Assembly: GCA_019244415.1 (NCBI GenBank)
Contig: JAFASN010000015.1
Location: 1-34,730, forward strand
DNA: 34,730 nucleotides
From: Verrucomicrobiota bacterium
Lineage (GTDB): Bacteria > Verrucomicrobiota > Verrucomicrobiia > Chthoniobacterales > UBA10450
Direction of reading: 5' to 3'
Under the pieces are notes generated by a model. The model was not told the DNA's origin and did not search any database. It worked only from the letters and a program-made list of their open reading frames with translations. The translations under genes were made by a program, and so were the position numbers. Positions 8,028 through 14,739 of the stretch are shown here, in pieces; position 1 is the first letter of the stretch, and each line of letters opens with the position of its first letter.

Positions 8028-8228
8028 ATGGACGCACCCGCGGTAACACAAGTCACATCTGAGAAGGAGCGACTCGCCTACTCAATTCAAGAAGCTGCGG
8101 ATTTATTGGGCGTGAACTACTTTAGCGTTTATCGGTTGATTCAGCGCCGAAAGCTGCGCGCTTGTCGTGCACTTCGGGGGAAACTGCTCGTTCCACGAAC
8201 AGAGCTTCTGCGGCTTCTCAGCCGATAA
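8028..8228 (+). CDS. Excisionase-like helix-turn-helix protein
   Basis: A 66-residue DNA-binding protein of the HTH_17/excisionase type. The core, YSIQEAADLLGVNYFSVYRLIQRRKLRACR, has the usual winged-helix pattern (AA-LLGV-x-V-RLI-R-L), followed by KLLVPRTELLRLL. The ATG at 8028 is chosen over a GTG at 8004 because it gives the normal family length, though neither has a good Shine-Dalgarno. It is convergent with the integrase, 10 bases away. That suggests a recombination directionality factor which bends the attachment site and favours excision; such HTH proteins can also be plain regulators. Confidence 0.75.
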   Translation: MDAPAVTQVTSEKERLAYSIQEAADLLGVNYFSVYRLIQRRKLRACRALRGKLLVPRTELLRLLSR

Positions 8229-8238
8229 CCGAACTTAC

Positions 8239-9369
8239 TTAAACGCCGACAGCAAAGCTTACTCGCTGTGCCTGCATCCGGCTGTGCTCCCGTCGGAGAT
8301 GCCCGTATGTCTTCATGCACAAAGCGCCGCCATCCTTATGCCCAAGCCAGCGTGAGACGGTTGGTATATCGACCCCGCTTTCGATGCAAATTGTCGCGAA
8401 GAGATGACGCAGATCATGATGTGTGATGCGCCGCATCCCGATCTTCGCAGCTGCGTGTGTCATGCTCTTTTCACATTCGAAGACTCGCATGATTGTTGCA
8501 CTTGGAGGCTCATCATGCCGTTCAGTTCGCACTTCCGTAAGCATTCGCTCCAATTCAGGAATCATTGGCACAAAGCGTGTCTCTCCGTTCTTCGTCGCCG
8601 TCACGGGATCTCCGCGCACATGCAGCTCGGCCGTCACAAAGTTAGCGTCAGCCCAAGTGACAAACCTTGCCTCGCCAATCCGAACGCCACTATAGGCGAG
8701 GAATCGCACCAGGTTTGCACAGTCTTTCGATTGACCTCCGCCGGCCGTGCGGATCACCTCGACGAACCTGAGGAATTCTTCACGTGACGGGAGCTGCAAT
8801 CGTTTCTGCTGGATCTTGGCCCGTCGCAAGCTGGCCGCTGGATTGCTGAACCGCGCGCCACTTGCGATCGCTTCATCGAACACTGCGCGCAATGTCCCTA
8901 TGCTGTTGTTAATCACCGTGGGCGCATATTGCTGCTGATATCGCACTAGCCAATTCTCGCAGTCACGTTCACTGATCTTCCGCACATCAGTATCGAACAG
9001 CGCTGGCCAGGAGCGACGAATGAAGTCAATCATCATTGACCGATAGTCTTTCGAGCGCGGCTTCAACGAAATGCTGGCGCGAACTTTGCGCAAATAAACA
9101 TCCGCCGCGTTGGCGAACGTCATTTTGCCGTCAGCAAAAGCAGCCGCCGACTCGAAGTGTGTCCGATAATCGCGAACAGTGTCACTCAGCCGTTGCTTAG
9201 CGACGGAAAAAGCACTCGTCCTCAAACTCTTCCACACGAGTTTGCCACCAACCCGGAATCGAGCGTAATACGTGCCCGAGGGTTGATAACGGACAAGGTT
9301 TTGAACGGCCGTAGTCTCCCAATGTTTATCGTCACTTTCGCTCACAACGTGCCCCGCGATTTCACACAC
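8239..9369 (-). CDS. Tyrosine site-specific integrase
   Basis: A 376-residue tyrosine recombinase with all catalytic residues: R230 (SGVRIGEA), K260 in the beta-hairpin (ATKNGETR), H318 and R321 (THHDLRH), H344 (LGHKD) and the nucleophile Y355 (KTYGHL). An N-terminal beta-rich arm-binding region (about 24-60, TYYARFRVGGKLVWKSLR) and a core-binding helical domain (about 83-180) precede the catalytic domain. The start is GTG at 9367-9369 without a strong ribosome site, so a start some codons downstream is possible. The gene begins 181 bases from the tRNA-Thr gene, the usual integrase position in a tRNA-targeted element. It should catalyse integration and, with the excisionase-like protein, excision. 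Confidence 0.93.
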   Translation of the reverse strand: MCEIAGHVVSESDDKHWETTAVQNLVRYQPSGTYYARFRVGGKLVWKSLRTSAFSVAKQRLSDTVRDYRTHFESAAAFADGKMTFANAADVYLRKVRASISLKPRSKDYRSMMIDFIRRSWPALFDTDVRKISERDCENWLVRYQQQYAPTVINNSIGTLRAVFDEAIASGARFSNPAASLRRAKIQQKRLQLPSREEFLRFVEVIRTAGGGQSKDCANLVRFLAYSGVRIGEARFVTWADANFVTAELHVRGDPVTATKNGETRFVPMIPELERMLTEVRTERHDEPPSATIMRVFECEKSMTHAAAKIGMRRITHHDLRHLFATICIESGVDIPTVSRWLGHKDGGALCMKTYGHLRREHSRMQAQRVSFAVGV

Positions 9370-9442
9370 GTGATGTTGCGGAATGCGGGCGACGGACGGG
9401 CTCTAACGCGAGAGCGATGTGCGCCGTTGCCGATGTTCGCTG

Positions 9443-9490
9443 AAAGGAGGCTTCGGTGTGCCGTTCTTAGAGGCGCAAATCGCCGTATAG
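9443..9490 (+). other. Strong ribosome-binding site with a 10-codon mini-ORF
   Basis: AAAGGAGG at 9443-9450 is a perfect Shine-Dalgarno, 7 bases before GTG at 9458. The frame encodes MPFLEAQIAV and stops at TAG 9488-9490, inside the first copy of a 13-bp repeat. It lies between integrase and tRNA. It may be the start of a gene cut by integration or by the repeat expansion, a leader peptide, or chance. Confidence 0.25.
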
Positions 9491-9506
9491 AAATGCCGTA
9501 TAGAAA
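9482..9506. repeat. Tandem 13-bp repeat, possible integrase arm site
   Basis: GCCGTATAGAAA occurs at 9482-9493 and again at 9495-9506, a 13-bp period. It lies between the integrase start and the tRNA, where short direct repeats often serve as arm-type binding sites for tyrosine integrases. The function is inferred from location only. Confidence 0.45.
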
Positions 9507-9550
9507 GCGGCTCGCGCAGATTTGATAAACAGTTATTTTCCCTCGTAAAT

Positions 9551-9623
9551 GCCGACGTAGCTCAGCTGGTAGAGCAGCTGATTCGTAATCAGCAGGTCAC
9601 GGGTTCGAATCCCGTCGTCGGCT
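9551..9623 (+). tRNA. tRNA-Thr (anticodon CGT)
   Basis: A full cloverleaf: acceptor stem GCCGACG/CGTCGGC, D arm GCTC...GAGC, anticodon stem CTGAT/ATCAG with loop TTCGTAA (anticodon CGT, reads ACG), and T arm CGGGTTCGAATCCCG. The 3' CCA is not encoded; TCG follows. The upstream flank is the integrase module, so the sequence just before the tRNA may come from the element. Confidence 0.95.
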
Positions 9624-9778
9624 CGCTTGATTTTACCGGCGTGGTGGAGGGTTGCCCGCGCAGGCGCAGAGCATACCGTCGAATTTTCTTGACTCGTTTG
9701 GCGGCGATTTGTCGCATTCATGAGTGACGATAGCCGGACGCACCCTGCGGGCCGGCGGCGTCATTCAATCCCGCGTCT

Positions 9779-11458
9779 ATGAAGAGAATACTTGTTGGAG
9801 GCGGAGCAGCGCTCCTGCTTATCGGTCTGATCCTGCTCGCGATCGGTGCGACGAAAGGAGGTGGTCAACCGGGGAAACTCGTCTGGAGTACGCCCGATGT
9901 GAAGAGCGCGCTGATGACCGTTGCCTACAAGGCATACGGCAATCGCAAGGTGGAAAACGGTCGCCTTTACCTCTCGAAAATCACCTTCAAGAACGAAGGC
10001 GAGCAGCCGATCCAGGATTTCTCCATCTCCTACAAATTGGAAGGGTACGTGCCGTGGACAGAGCCGGAAATAATTCACGCGGTGCCGCCCGGCTTTTCAT
10101 TCGTGAAATTGTTTTATCCCCGGCTGCCGGCCGAGGTCTCGAAGCTGCGGACGGCCACGAACACTACGCTCTACACAAAAGTACATTGGAAAGAAAACGG
10201 CCGCGACCGCGAAGAAGATTTGTCGCACGACGTGCTGCTGCGGGCCGTCAACGAAATAAGTTACTCCGACCTGCCGCAGAGTGAGATTCAGTCGTGGCAG
10301 GATGCGTTCAACGCCTCGATGTTCTCCGTGGCGATGGTGACGCCGAACGATCCGGTGGTCGATCTTTACGCATCAGAGATCACCAAAGCAGCCGGGGGAA
10401 CGACGGCGGGAATCGAAGGCGGGGGCAAGGAAGTCTATCGCCTTTGTAAGACAGCGTACGATTACATGTGCCGCACCGGGCTGCGTTACACCGGCGACTC
10501 AGGGGTGCCCGCGAATTTCGATAACATCGCCACTCTGGTGCAGACGGTGCGTTTACCGCGCGATGTCATCATCAACAACAACGGCCTTTGCATCGAGCTG
10601 GCGCTGCTTTGGTCATCGCTGCTTGAGCACCTGGGCGTGAAAGCCGCATTAGTGTACCGGCCCGGTCACGCTTACGTGATCGCCTATGCACCGAATGTAA
10701 ACATGCCGTTAAGCGACGGGCTTCCCATCGAGTGTACGGCCATCACGCCGCGCGCGGTGGGAAAAGAGCAGCCCGTTTCGTTCGATGAAGCGGTGAAGAT
10801 GTCGAGCGAGGACCTCGAGCGCTTCTACAAGCAGGGCACTCTCATGATTATGCCCGTGGACCAGTATCAGCAGATGGGGTTCACCGCGCCGGAACTCCCA
10901 GACGTCGATATTCCCAAGCTCAGCGAGATGCTTTCCAAGCGCCTCGGTCCTGATAACGGCCAGCAACCTTCCTACGCGCTTAACCGCGCGCCCAATCAGA
11001 ATGGCAGTGAAGCGCCTGCCGGCGAGGGTTCAAGCTGGGAGCACCCGCAGGGGTACGTCTCCGTATCCCTTCCTGCCAGCTTCACTTCCGTGCGCCCGGC
11101 GGTGAACCCGGGCAACGTTCTGCTGTTAGTCGCCGGCGATCCAAGTACAAGCGTGGAATGCGATGTCATGCAGGTAAACGGCACGCAGGATCCCAAGCGC
11201 GCGTTTGAGTACATCATTAGCAGTTTCAAGAAAGTCGGCGTGCACATAAAAGTCGACGGAAGTGCTGGGCAGGGAGAGGATGGCCGGTTTGCTTTTTACG
11301 GTAGAACCACCAGCCGGAATGCGAACAATCGCTGGGTATGTGCCGGTAAGGCAATTCCGGACGGCGTCGTTTTCGCCGCGGTGGGCGCCAGTGCACGCGC
11401 CTGGCAGTCACAATCAGGCACCGTCGAAGCCGTGTTCAAAGGGATCCAGTTCAAATAA
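9779..11458 (+). CDS. Membrane-anchored transglutaminase-like protein
   Basis: A 559-residue protein of unassigned function. One N-terminal membrane helix (about 5-24, LVGGGAALLLIGLILLAIGA) probably anchors it with the rest outside the cytoplasm. A beta-rich region (about 35-160) follows. A transglutaminase-like core (about 220-325) has C271 in NNNGLCIELALLWSSLLEHLG, H297 in RPGHAYVIAY and E318 in LPIECTAI, in the order and spacing of the papain-like Cys-His-acid triad, with Glu where Asp is usual. A C-terminal domain (about 430-559) opens with SWEHPQGYVSVSLPASF and resembles a small lipid- or cofactor-binding fold, but I cannot name it. The next gene starts at the base after the stop, so the two are probably one operon. 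A protease, a cross-linking enzyme or a non-catalytic fold are all possible. Confidence 0.6.
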   Translation: MKRILVGGGAALLLIGLILLAIGATKGGGQPGKLVWSTPDVKSALMTVAYKAYGNRKVENGRLYLSKITFKNEGEQPIQDFSISYKLEGYVPWTEPEIIHAVPPGFSFVKLFYPRLPAEVSKLRTATNTTLYTKVHWKENGRDREEDLSHDVLLRAVNEISYSDLPQSEIQSWQDAFNASMFSVAMVTPNDPVVDLYASEITKAAGGTTAGIEGGGKEVYRLCKTAYDYMCRTGLRYTGDSGVPANFDNIATLVQTVRLPRDVIINNNGLCIELALLWSSLLEHLGVKAALVYRPGHAYVIAYAPNVNMPLSDGLPIECTAITPRAVGKEQPVSFDEAVKMSSEDLERFYKQGTLMIMPVDQYQQMGFTAPELPDVDIPKLSEMLSKRLGPDNGQQPSYALNRAPNQNGSEAPAGEGSSWEHPQGYVSVSLPASFTSVRPAVNPGNVLLLVAGDPSTSVECDVMQVNGTQDPKRAFEYIISSFKKVGVHIKVDGSAGQGEDGRFAFYGRTTSRNANNRWVCAGKAIPDGVVFAAVGASARAWQSQSGTVEAVFKGIQFK

Positions 11459-12184
11459 ATGCCCAGCCTTATGACCACCAAAACTTCCAGCTACCTCAGC
11501 AGCTTCCTGGCAGCCCTGGCGCTCGCCGCCACCGCAGTGCAGTGTCACGCGCAAATATCGCCCAAAAGTTCCGATCTTACCGAAGAGATCGAGCCGGATG
11601 GATCAATCGATCTCACCGTGCAAATGTCTTTCGACGCAAAGTCCTGGAACGCATGGCGGGCCGCGGTGGGCGATGATCCGGCGCGGTTGCGGGCGATGTT
11701 CCAGCATCAATTTGCCGCTTATACGCTGGAGAACTTCAAGCTCGAGCGCGACGATGTGAATCGCACGGCGAAGCTCACCATGCATAGTCCCACTGGGCTC
11801 GAGTTGCGCAGCGACGGCATGTTCCACGGCGCGGTGGAACCGTACTTTCATCTGATCAACAACGCCGGGCGCGTCTGGTACTTCAGCGGCAATAATCCCA
11901 ACGCGGCAGACGCATTGACCAACGTGAAGGTAATGCTGCCGGGAAACTCGAGTAACGCGACGTTGCTGAACGCGGGCACCAATGATCAGGCGCTGGCCTT
12001 CTCCCTGGCAATGTCACCGCCGCGTTCCCGCGTGCCGTTGATTGCTGGAATCGCCTTAACTGCCCTCGGCATTGTGCTGCTGATCATCGGCCTCATCGCT
12101 GGAAAAAGGCGCGGCGACGCGCTCGCCGTTAGTTCCTCACCCCTCGCGACGGACTCTGGCTCTCCTCCGAAGTTGACGCAGTAG
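11459..12184 (+). CDS. Secreted/membrane protein of unknown function, partner of the transglutaminase-like protein
   Basis: A 241-residue protein with an N-terminal signal peptide (about 10-31, ending VQCHA). A soluble middle (about 32-190) is rich in charged beta-type segments (DLTEEIEPDGSIDLTVQMSFD, WRAAVGDDPARLRAMFQ, RVWYFSGNNPN). One C-terminal membrane helix (about 193-214, IAGIALTALGIVLLIIGLIAG) is followed by a basic KRR stop and a short polar tail, giving a type I topology. No known domain is recognised. The membrane helix resembles the N-terminal anchor of the preceding protein, suggesting that the two face the same compartment. The ATG touches the upstream stop (TAA-ATG). A second ATG at 11471 is possible. 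Confidence 0.7.
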   Translation: MPSLMTTKTSSYLSSFLAALALAATAVQCHAQISPKSSDLTEEIEPDGSIDLTVQMSFDAKSWNAWRAAVGDDPARLRAMFQHQFAAYTLENFKLERDDVNRTAKLTMHSPTGLELRSDGMFHGAVEPYFHLINNAGRVWYFSGNNPNAADALTNVKVMLPGNSSNATLLNAGTNDQALAFSLAMSPPRSRVPLIAGIALTALGIVLLIIGLIAGKRRGDALAVSSSPLATDSGSPPKLTQ

Positions 12185-12232
12185 CGCTACGCTGCCGCGA
12201 AGGGTGCATGTCTGGAATGTCTGTGGTAGTAC

Positions 12233-12478
12233 TTACCCGCCCTGCACGGGCGGCATGATCGCGATTGTCTCGCCATCGCGTAACGCGTACTCGAGCTGCA
12301 CGAACTCGACGCCGACGCCGAACAGCATGCTCCTTTCGAAGTCACGGAGTCGCGGGTACTCGCTCAATAATTTCCTAACGAGATCAAGTACACGTGCGCC
12401 CGCCGGCAGTTCAATCTGCACAGCCGGAGCGCCGACGATTTCGCGCAGGCGCGAGTAGAATTCCGCCCGTACTTTCAT
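12233..12478 (-). CDS. moaD: Molybdopterin synthase small subunit-like protein (MoaD)
   Basis: An 81-residue ubiquitin-fold sulfur carrier. It opens MKVRAEFYSRLREIVG, has the LRDGETIAIMPPVQGG ending and finishes in the diglycine that is adenylated and thiocarboxylated. Length and the PPV-GG end fit MoaD better than ThiS. With MoaE it would transfer sulfur to precursor Z in molybdenum cofactor synthesis, but no moaE is in the window. The ATG at 12476-12478 overlaps the hpt stop as ATGA, so it is translated together with hpt. A longer frame exists but would run through hpt. Confidence 0.82.
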   Translation of the reverse strand: MKVRAEFYSRLREIVGAPAVQIELPAGARVLDLVRKLLSEYPRLRDFERSMLFGVGVEFVQLEYALRDGETIAIMPPVQGG

Positions 12479-13014
12479 TGCCGCAGCAAATCCTTCCGCA
12501 GCACGCCGATGCACGGCAAATTGCGATACTGCTCCATATAATCGAGCCCGTAGCCTACTACGAACTCGTCCGCAATATCGAAGGCGACGTAATCTGGCTC
12601 GACCGCGCGTGCGCGCGTCTTCAACTTTCGCAGCAGCACGCAAACGCGAATGCTGCGCGGATTTGCCGTGTGCAATTTATCTCGAACGGCGTTGATGGTG
12701 AGCCCGCTGTCGAGAATGTCATCGAGCAGAAGAATGTGACGGCCGGCAACATCCGGCGGTGAGATTTGGCGAAAAATCATATCGCCGCTCGTCTGCCAAC
12801 GCCCGTGATAACTGGCCACGCTGAGGCAGTCGAGCTTAAGCGGCAGCGGAATTCGCCGGAGCAGATCAGCCGCAAAAATGAGGCTGCCGTTGAGGATGGC
12901 AATGACGGTCAACTCGCGATCACGGTAATCGCGCGTAATTTGCCCGGCCAGTTCATCGAGCCGCCGCAGAATGCTGGCTTGGTCAAACAGCACGCGGTCG
13001 AGATCGTCCTGCAC
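12475..13014 (-). CDS. hpt: Hypoxanthine phosphoribosyltransferase
   Basis: A 179-residue purine salvage enzyme that makes IMP (and GMP) from hypoxanthine (or guanine) and PRPP. It has the PRPP-binding loop ILLLDDILDSGLT (about 94-106), the early LNGSLIFAADLLRRI segment (41-55), the flexible-loop region SVASYHGRW (65-73) and the purine-side residues VEPDYVAFDIADEFVVGYGLD. Length is normal. The start is GTG at 13012-13014. Its stop overlaps moaD in an ATGA junction. Upstream lies a short palindromic repeat and the divergent yjbQ. Confidence 0.9.
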   Translation of the reverse strand: MQDDLDRVLFDQASILRRLDELAGQITRDYRDRELTVIAILNGSLIFAADLLRRIPLPLKLDCLSVASYHGRWQTSGDMIFRQISPPDVAGRHILLLDDILDSGLTINAVRDKLHTANPRSIRVCVLLRKLKTRARAVEPDYVAFDIADEFVVGYGLDYMEQYRNLPCIGVLRKDLLRQ

Positions 13015-13026
13015 GCAGAAAAATAC

Positions 13027-13063
13027 GTCATTGCGAGAGAAGTCGAGCGCTGGTCGGAATGAC
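13027..13063. repeat. Short palindromic repeat between hpt and yjbQ
   Basis: GTCATT (13027-13032) and AATGAC (13058-13063) face each other around a GC-rich centre. The layout is like that of the larger palindrome at 18835-18927, which also has GTCAT/ATGAC ends. It occupies the divergent promoter space, and the ATG at 13059 of the longer YjbQ frame lies inside it. Confidence 0.45.
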
Positions 13064-13094
13064 AGAGAGCTGTAACGGCGCGAGTGTTCGAGGA

Positions 13095-13511
13095 ATGTCG
13101 ATTTTCAGCGAAAGACTCACAGTTTCTACGAGCGGCAAAGGCACCTACGAGATCACCGATGGCGTCGCCGCGATCGTGCGGAAGAGCAGCGTCAGCGTGG
13201 GAATCGTCACCGTCTTTGTGCAGCACACGAGTTGCAGCCTTGTTATCATGGAGAACGCCGCGCCGGCTGCGCGCCGCGATCTCGAGCGCTTCTTGGAGAG
13301 GCTCGTGCCCGAGAGCGGCGAATACGAACACGACGATGAAGGGGCCGACGACAGCACCTCGCACATCCGCATGGTACTCACGCGCACAAGCGAAACGATT
13401 CCGCTTGTGAACGGCGAAATGCAGCTCGGAACGTGGCAGGGAATTTTCCTTTTTGAACACCGGCGCGCGCCGCATCGTCGGCGGGTGTTAGTGACGGTGA
13501 TGGGTGACTGA
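13095..13511 (+). CDS. YjbQ/UPF0047 family protein
   Basis: A 138-residue single-domain protein of the YjbQ family (UPF0047). It has the conserved VFVQHTSCSLVIMENA segment, the DSTSHIRMVL segment (family form D..SH.K..L) and the C-terminal LGTWQGIFLFEHRRAPHRR. Family members form trimers with a conserved His/Glu cluster and have been linked to secondary thiamine-phosphate synthase activity, but the physiological role is unsettled. I prefer the ATG at 13095 (MSIFSERLTV) because the alternative at 13059 lies within a palindromic repeat and adds 12 unrelated residues. The gene is divergent from hpt and ends at a hairpin element. Confidence 0.85.
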   Translation: MSIFSERLTVSTSGKGTYEITDGVAAIVRKSSVSVGIVTVFVQHTSCSLVIMENAAPAARRDLERFLERLVPESGEYEHDDEGADDSTSHIRMVLTRTSETIPLVNGEMQLGTWQGIFLFEHRRAPHRRRVLVTVMGD

Positions 13512-13567
13512 TGTAGAGGCGGGTGTCCCCACCCGCTCCGGCCGCTGGGCTACCGACGGCCCGGCGG
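13512..13567. repeat. Hairpin repeat element, copy 1
   Basis: It begins TGTAGAGG at the yjbQ stop and contains GCGGGTG-tccc-CACCCGC (13519-13536). A second hairpin follows, CCGCTGGGC/GCCCGGCGG (13542-13567) with one G-T wobble. It shares its first 25 bases, with compensatory stem changes, with 19912-19936. It lies between two convergent genes and may also end transcription, though there is no T-run. Confidence 0.7.
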
Positions 13568-13574
13568 TCCGTGC

Positions 13575-14735
13575 CTACCGGTAAACGGCGTCCACCAGCC
13601 GCAGCGACTTTTCGTTAGGCAATAGCGTCTGCTCCATCTGGTTCATCACGTAGGCGAACGCAATGTTGTTCTCGGGATCGGCGAATGCCGTGCTGCCGCC
13701 GGCGCCGGGCTGGCCGAATGCTGCCGGCGAATCTCCAAAAATGTGGCGTTGTGAGTACGCGGAATTTTTCATGAAACCGGCGGAGAATGCGGTCGCTATC
13801 TCGAAGACGCGATCAATTCCATCAGTAATTGTGCTCGTGATTAGCGCGATTGTTGGCGGAGTGAAGAATCTGCGGCCATCGAGTTCGCCGCCGTTGGCGA
13901 GCATGGCGTAGAATTTTGCCAGCGCATGTGCACTGCCGATTCCGCCGAACGAGACGATGTCGAGCGCGCGGTTCTCGGGTTTGTTCATCGCGCTCACCGC
14001 ATGCAATCCGCGCGGTGACGTAAACGTTTTGTGCTGGAGCGTTCCGCGCGTGGCAAGGTCACGATAGAACTGCGCCGGCTCAGGTGCGCGCCCAGCTTTT
14101 GCCGCGTAAATGGTGGCGCAACGTTCATTCAACTCCCGCGGTAAACCGATCCAAAAATCGAGCCGAAGCGGTTCAGCAAAAACGGAACGCCAGTACGCGG
14201 AGATGGATGCGCTGGTAATTCGCCGCGTCAGCTCGTCGATCAGAAAACCAAAGGTGCGCGCGTGATAACCGTGCGCCGTTCCAGGCGGCCAAAAGGGCGC
14301 CTGTTCTTGCAGCGATGCGATGACGGCTGCGTAATCGACGACGTCGGCGTTGTGGTCGAGCGCGCAGAGGCCGGCCGAATGCGAGAGGAGCTGCGCGATC
14401 GTGATCTCTCGCTTGCCGTTCTGCCCAAATTCAGGCCAGAACTCCGCGACGCGCCGCGCCGGCGCGATTTTGTTTTCCTGCATGGCGTGCAGCAGACAAG
14501 CGCTGCCGATTCCTTTCGTTGCCGACCAGACGAGTACGATTGTGTCATCGGTCCACGGCTGCTGACGATGAGCATCGCGAAATCCGCCGTGTAACCCGAG
14601 GAACGGCTCGCCGTTTTTCCAAATGGAAACCGCCGCGCCAAGCTCGCCTCGCTCCGCAAAATTTTCGCGAAATAGCAGCTCGATTTTTTCCCGCGAGATC
14701 ACGCCGCACTCTGTGCAGCGAACACGCGTCCGCAA
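13575..14735 (-). CDS. Serine beta-lactamase-like hydrolase/esterase
   Basis: A 386-residue protein of the beta-lactamase superfamily (PF00144; class C, EstB-type esterases). The nucleophile motif SxxK is SATK (about 71-74, in WSATKGIGSACLLH). The second motif appears as YHA in AHGYHARTFGFLI. The C-terminal part has GQPGAGGSTAFADPENNIAFAYVMNQM, typical of esterase-type members. No signal peptide is evident, so it is probably cytoplasmic. The likely substrate is an ester or small peptide; beta-lactam hydrolysis is not implied. The start is TTG at 14733-14735, four bases after the TPR gene stop; a GTG at 14700-14702 would be an alternative. Both genes are likely one transcript. Confidence 0.82.
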   Translation of the reverse strand: MRTRVRCTECGVISREKIELLFRENFAERGELGAAVSIWKNGEPFLGLHGGFRDAHRQQPWTDDTIVLVWSATKGIGSACLLHAMQENKIAPARRVAEFWPEFGQNGKREITIAQLLSHSAGLCALDHNADVVDYAAVIASLQEQAPFWPPGTAHGYHARTFGFLIDELTRRITSASISAYWRSVFAEPLRLDFWIGLPRELNERCATIYAAKAGRAPEPAQFYRDLATRGTLQHKTFTSPRGLHAVSAMNKPENRALDIVSFGGIGSAHALAKFYAMLANGGELDGRRFFTPPTIALITSTITDGIDRVFEIATAFSAGFMKNSAYSQRHIFGDSPAAFGQPGAGGSTAFADPENNIAFAYVMNQMEQTLLPNEKSLRLVDAVYR

Positions 14736-14739
14736 TTAC

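Larger units (their letters stand above)
4424..9550. mobile_element. Putative integrative mobilizable element next to tRNA-Thr
   Basis: The set of accessory protein, oriT-like gap, MobF relaxase, small coupled ORF, excisionase-like protein and tyrosine integrase forms a compact mobilizable module of about 5 kb ending at tRNA-Thr. It has no coupling protein or type IV secretion genes, so it would need a helper. The right end is set by the tRNA; the left end is unknown. I found no tRNA-fragment direct repeat to define attL and attR, and the true element may extend further left to include the phosphate genes. GTAC is scarce here (about 7 sites by hand count) compared with the sequence right of the tRNA. 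Confidence 0.6.

Noticed and set aside
9533-9721. A 62-codon minus-strand frame containing DDGIRTRDLLITNQLLYQLSYVG
   Set aside because: It is the antisense of tRNA-Thr read as protein, a well-known false gene in databases.
12909-13475. A 188-codon minus-strand frame opposite yjbQ
   Set aside because: It is a shadow of yjbQ and of the palindromic repeat (CHSDQRSTSLAMT is repeat-derived).
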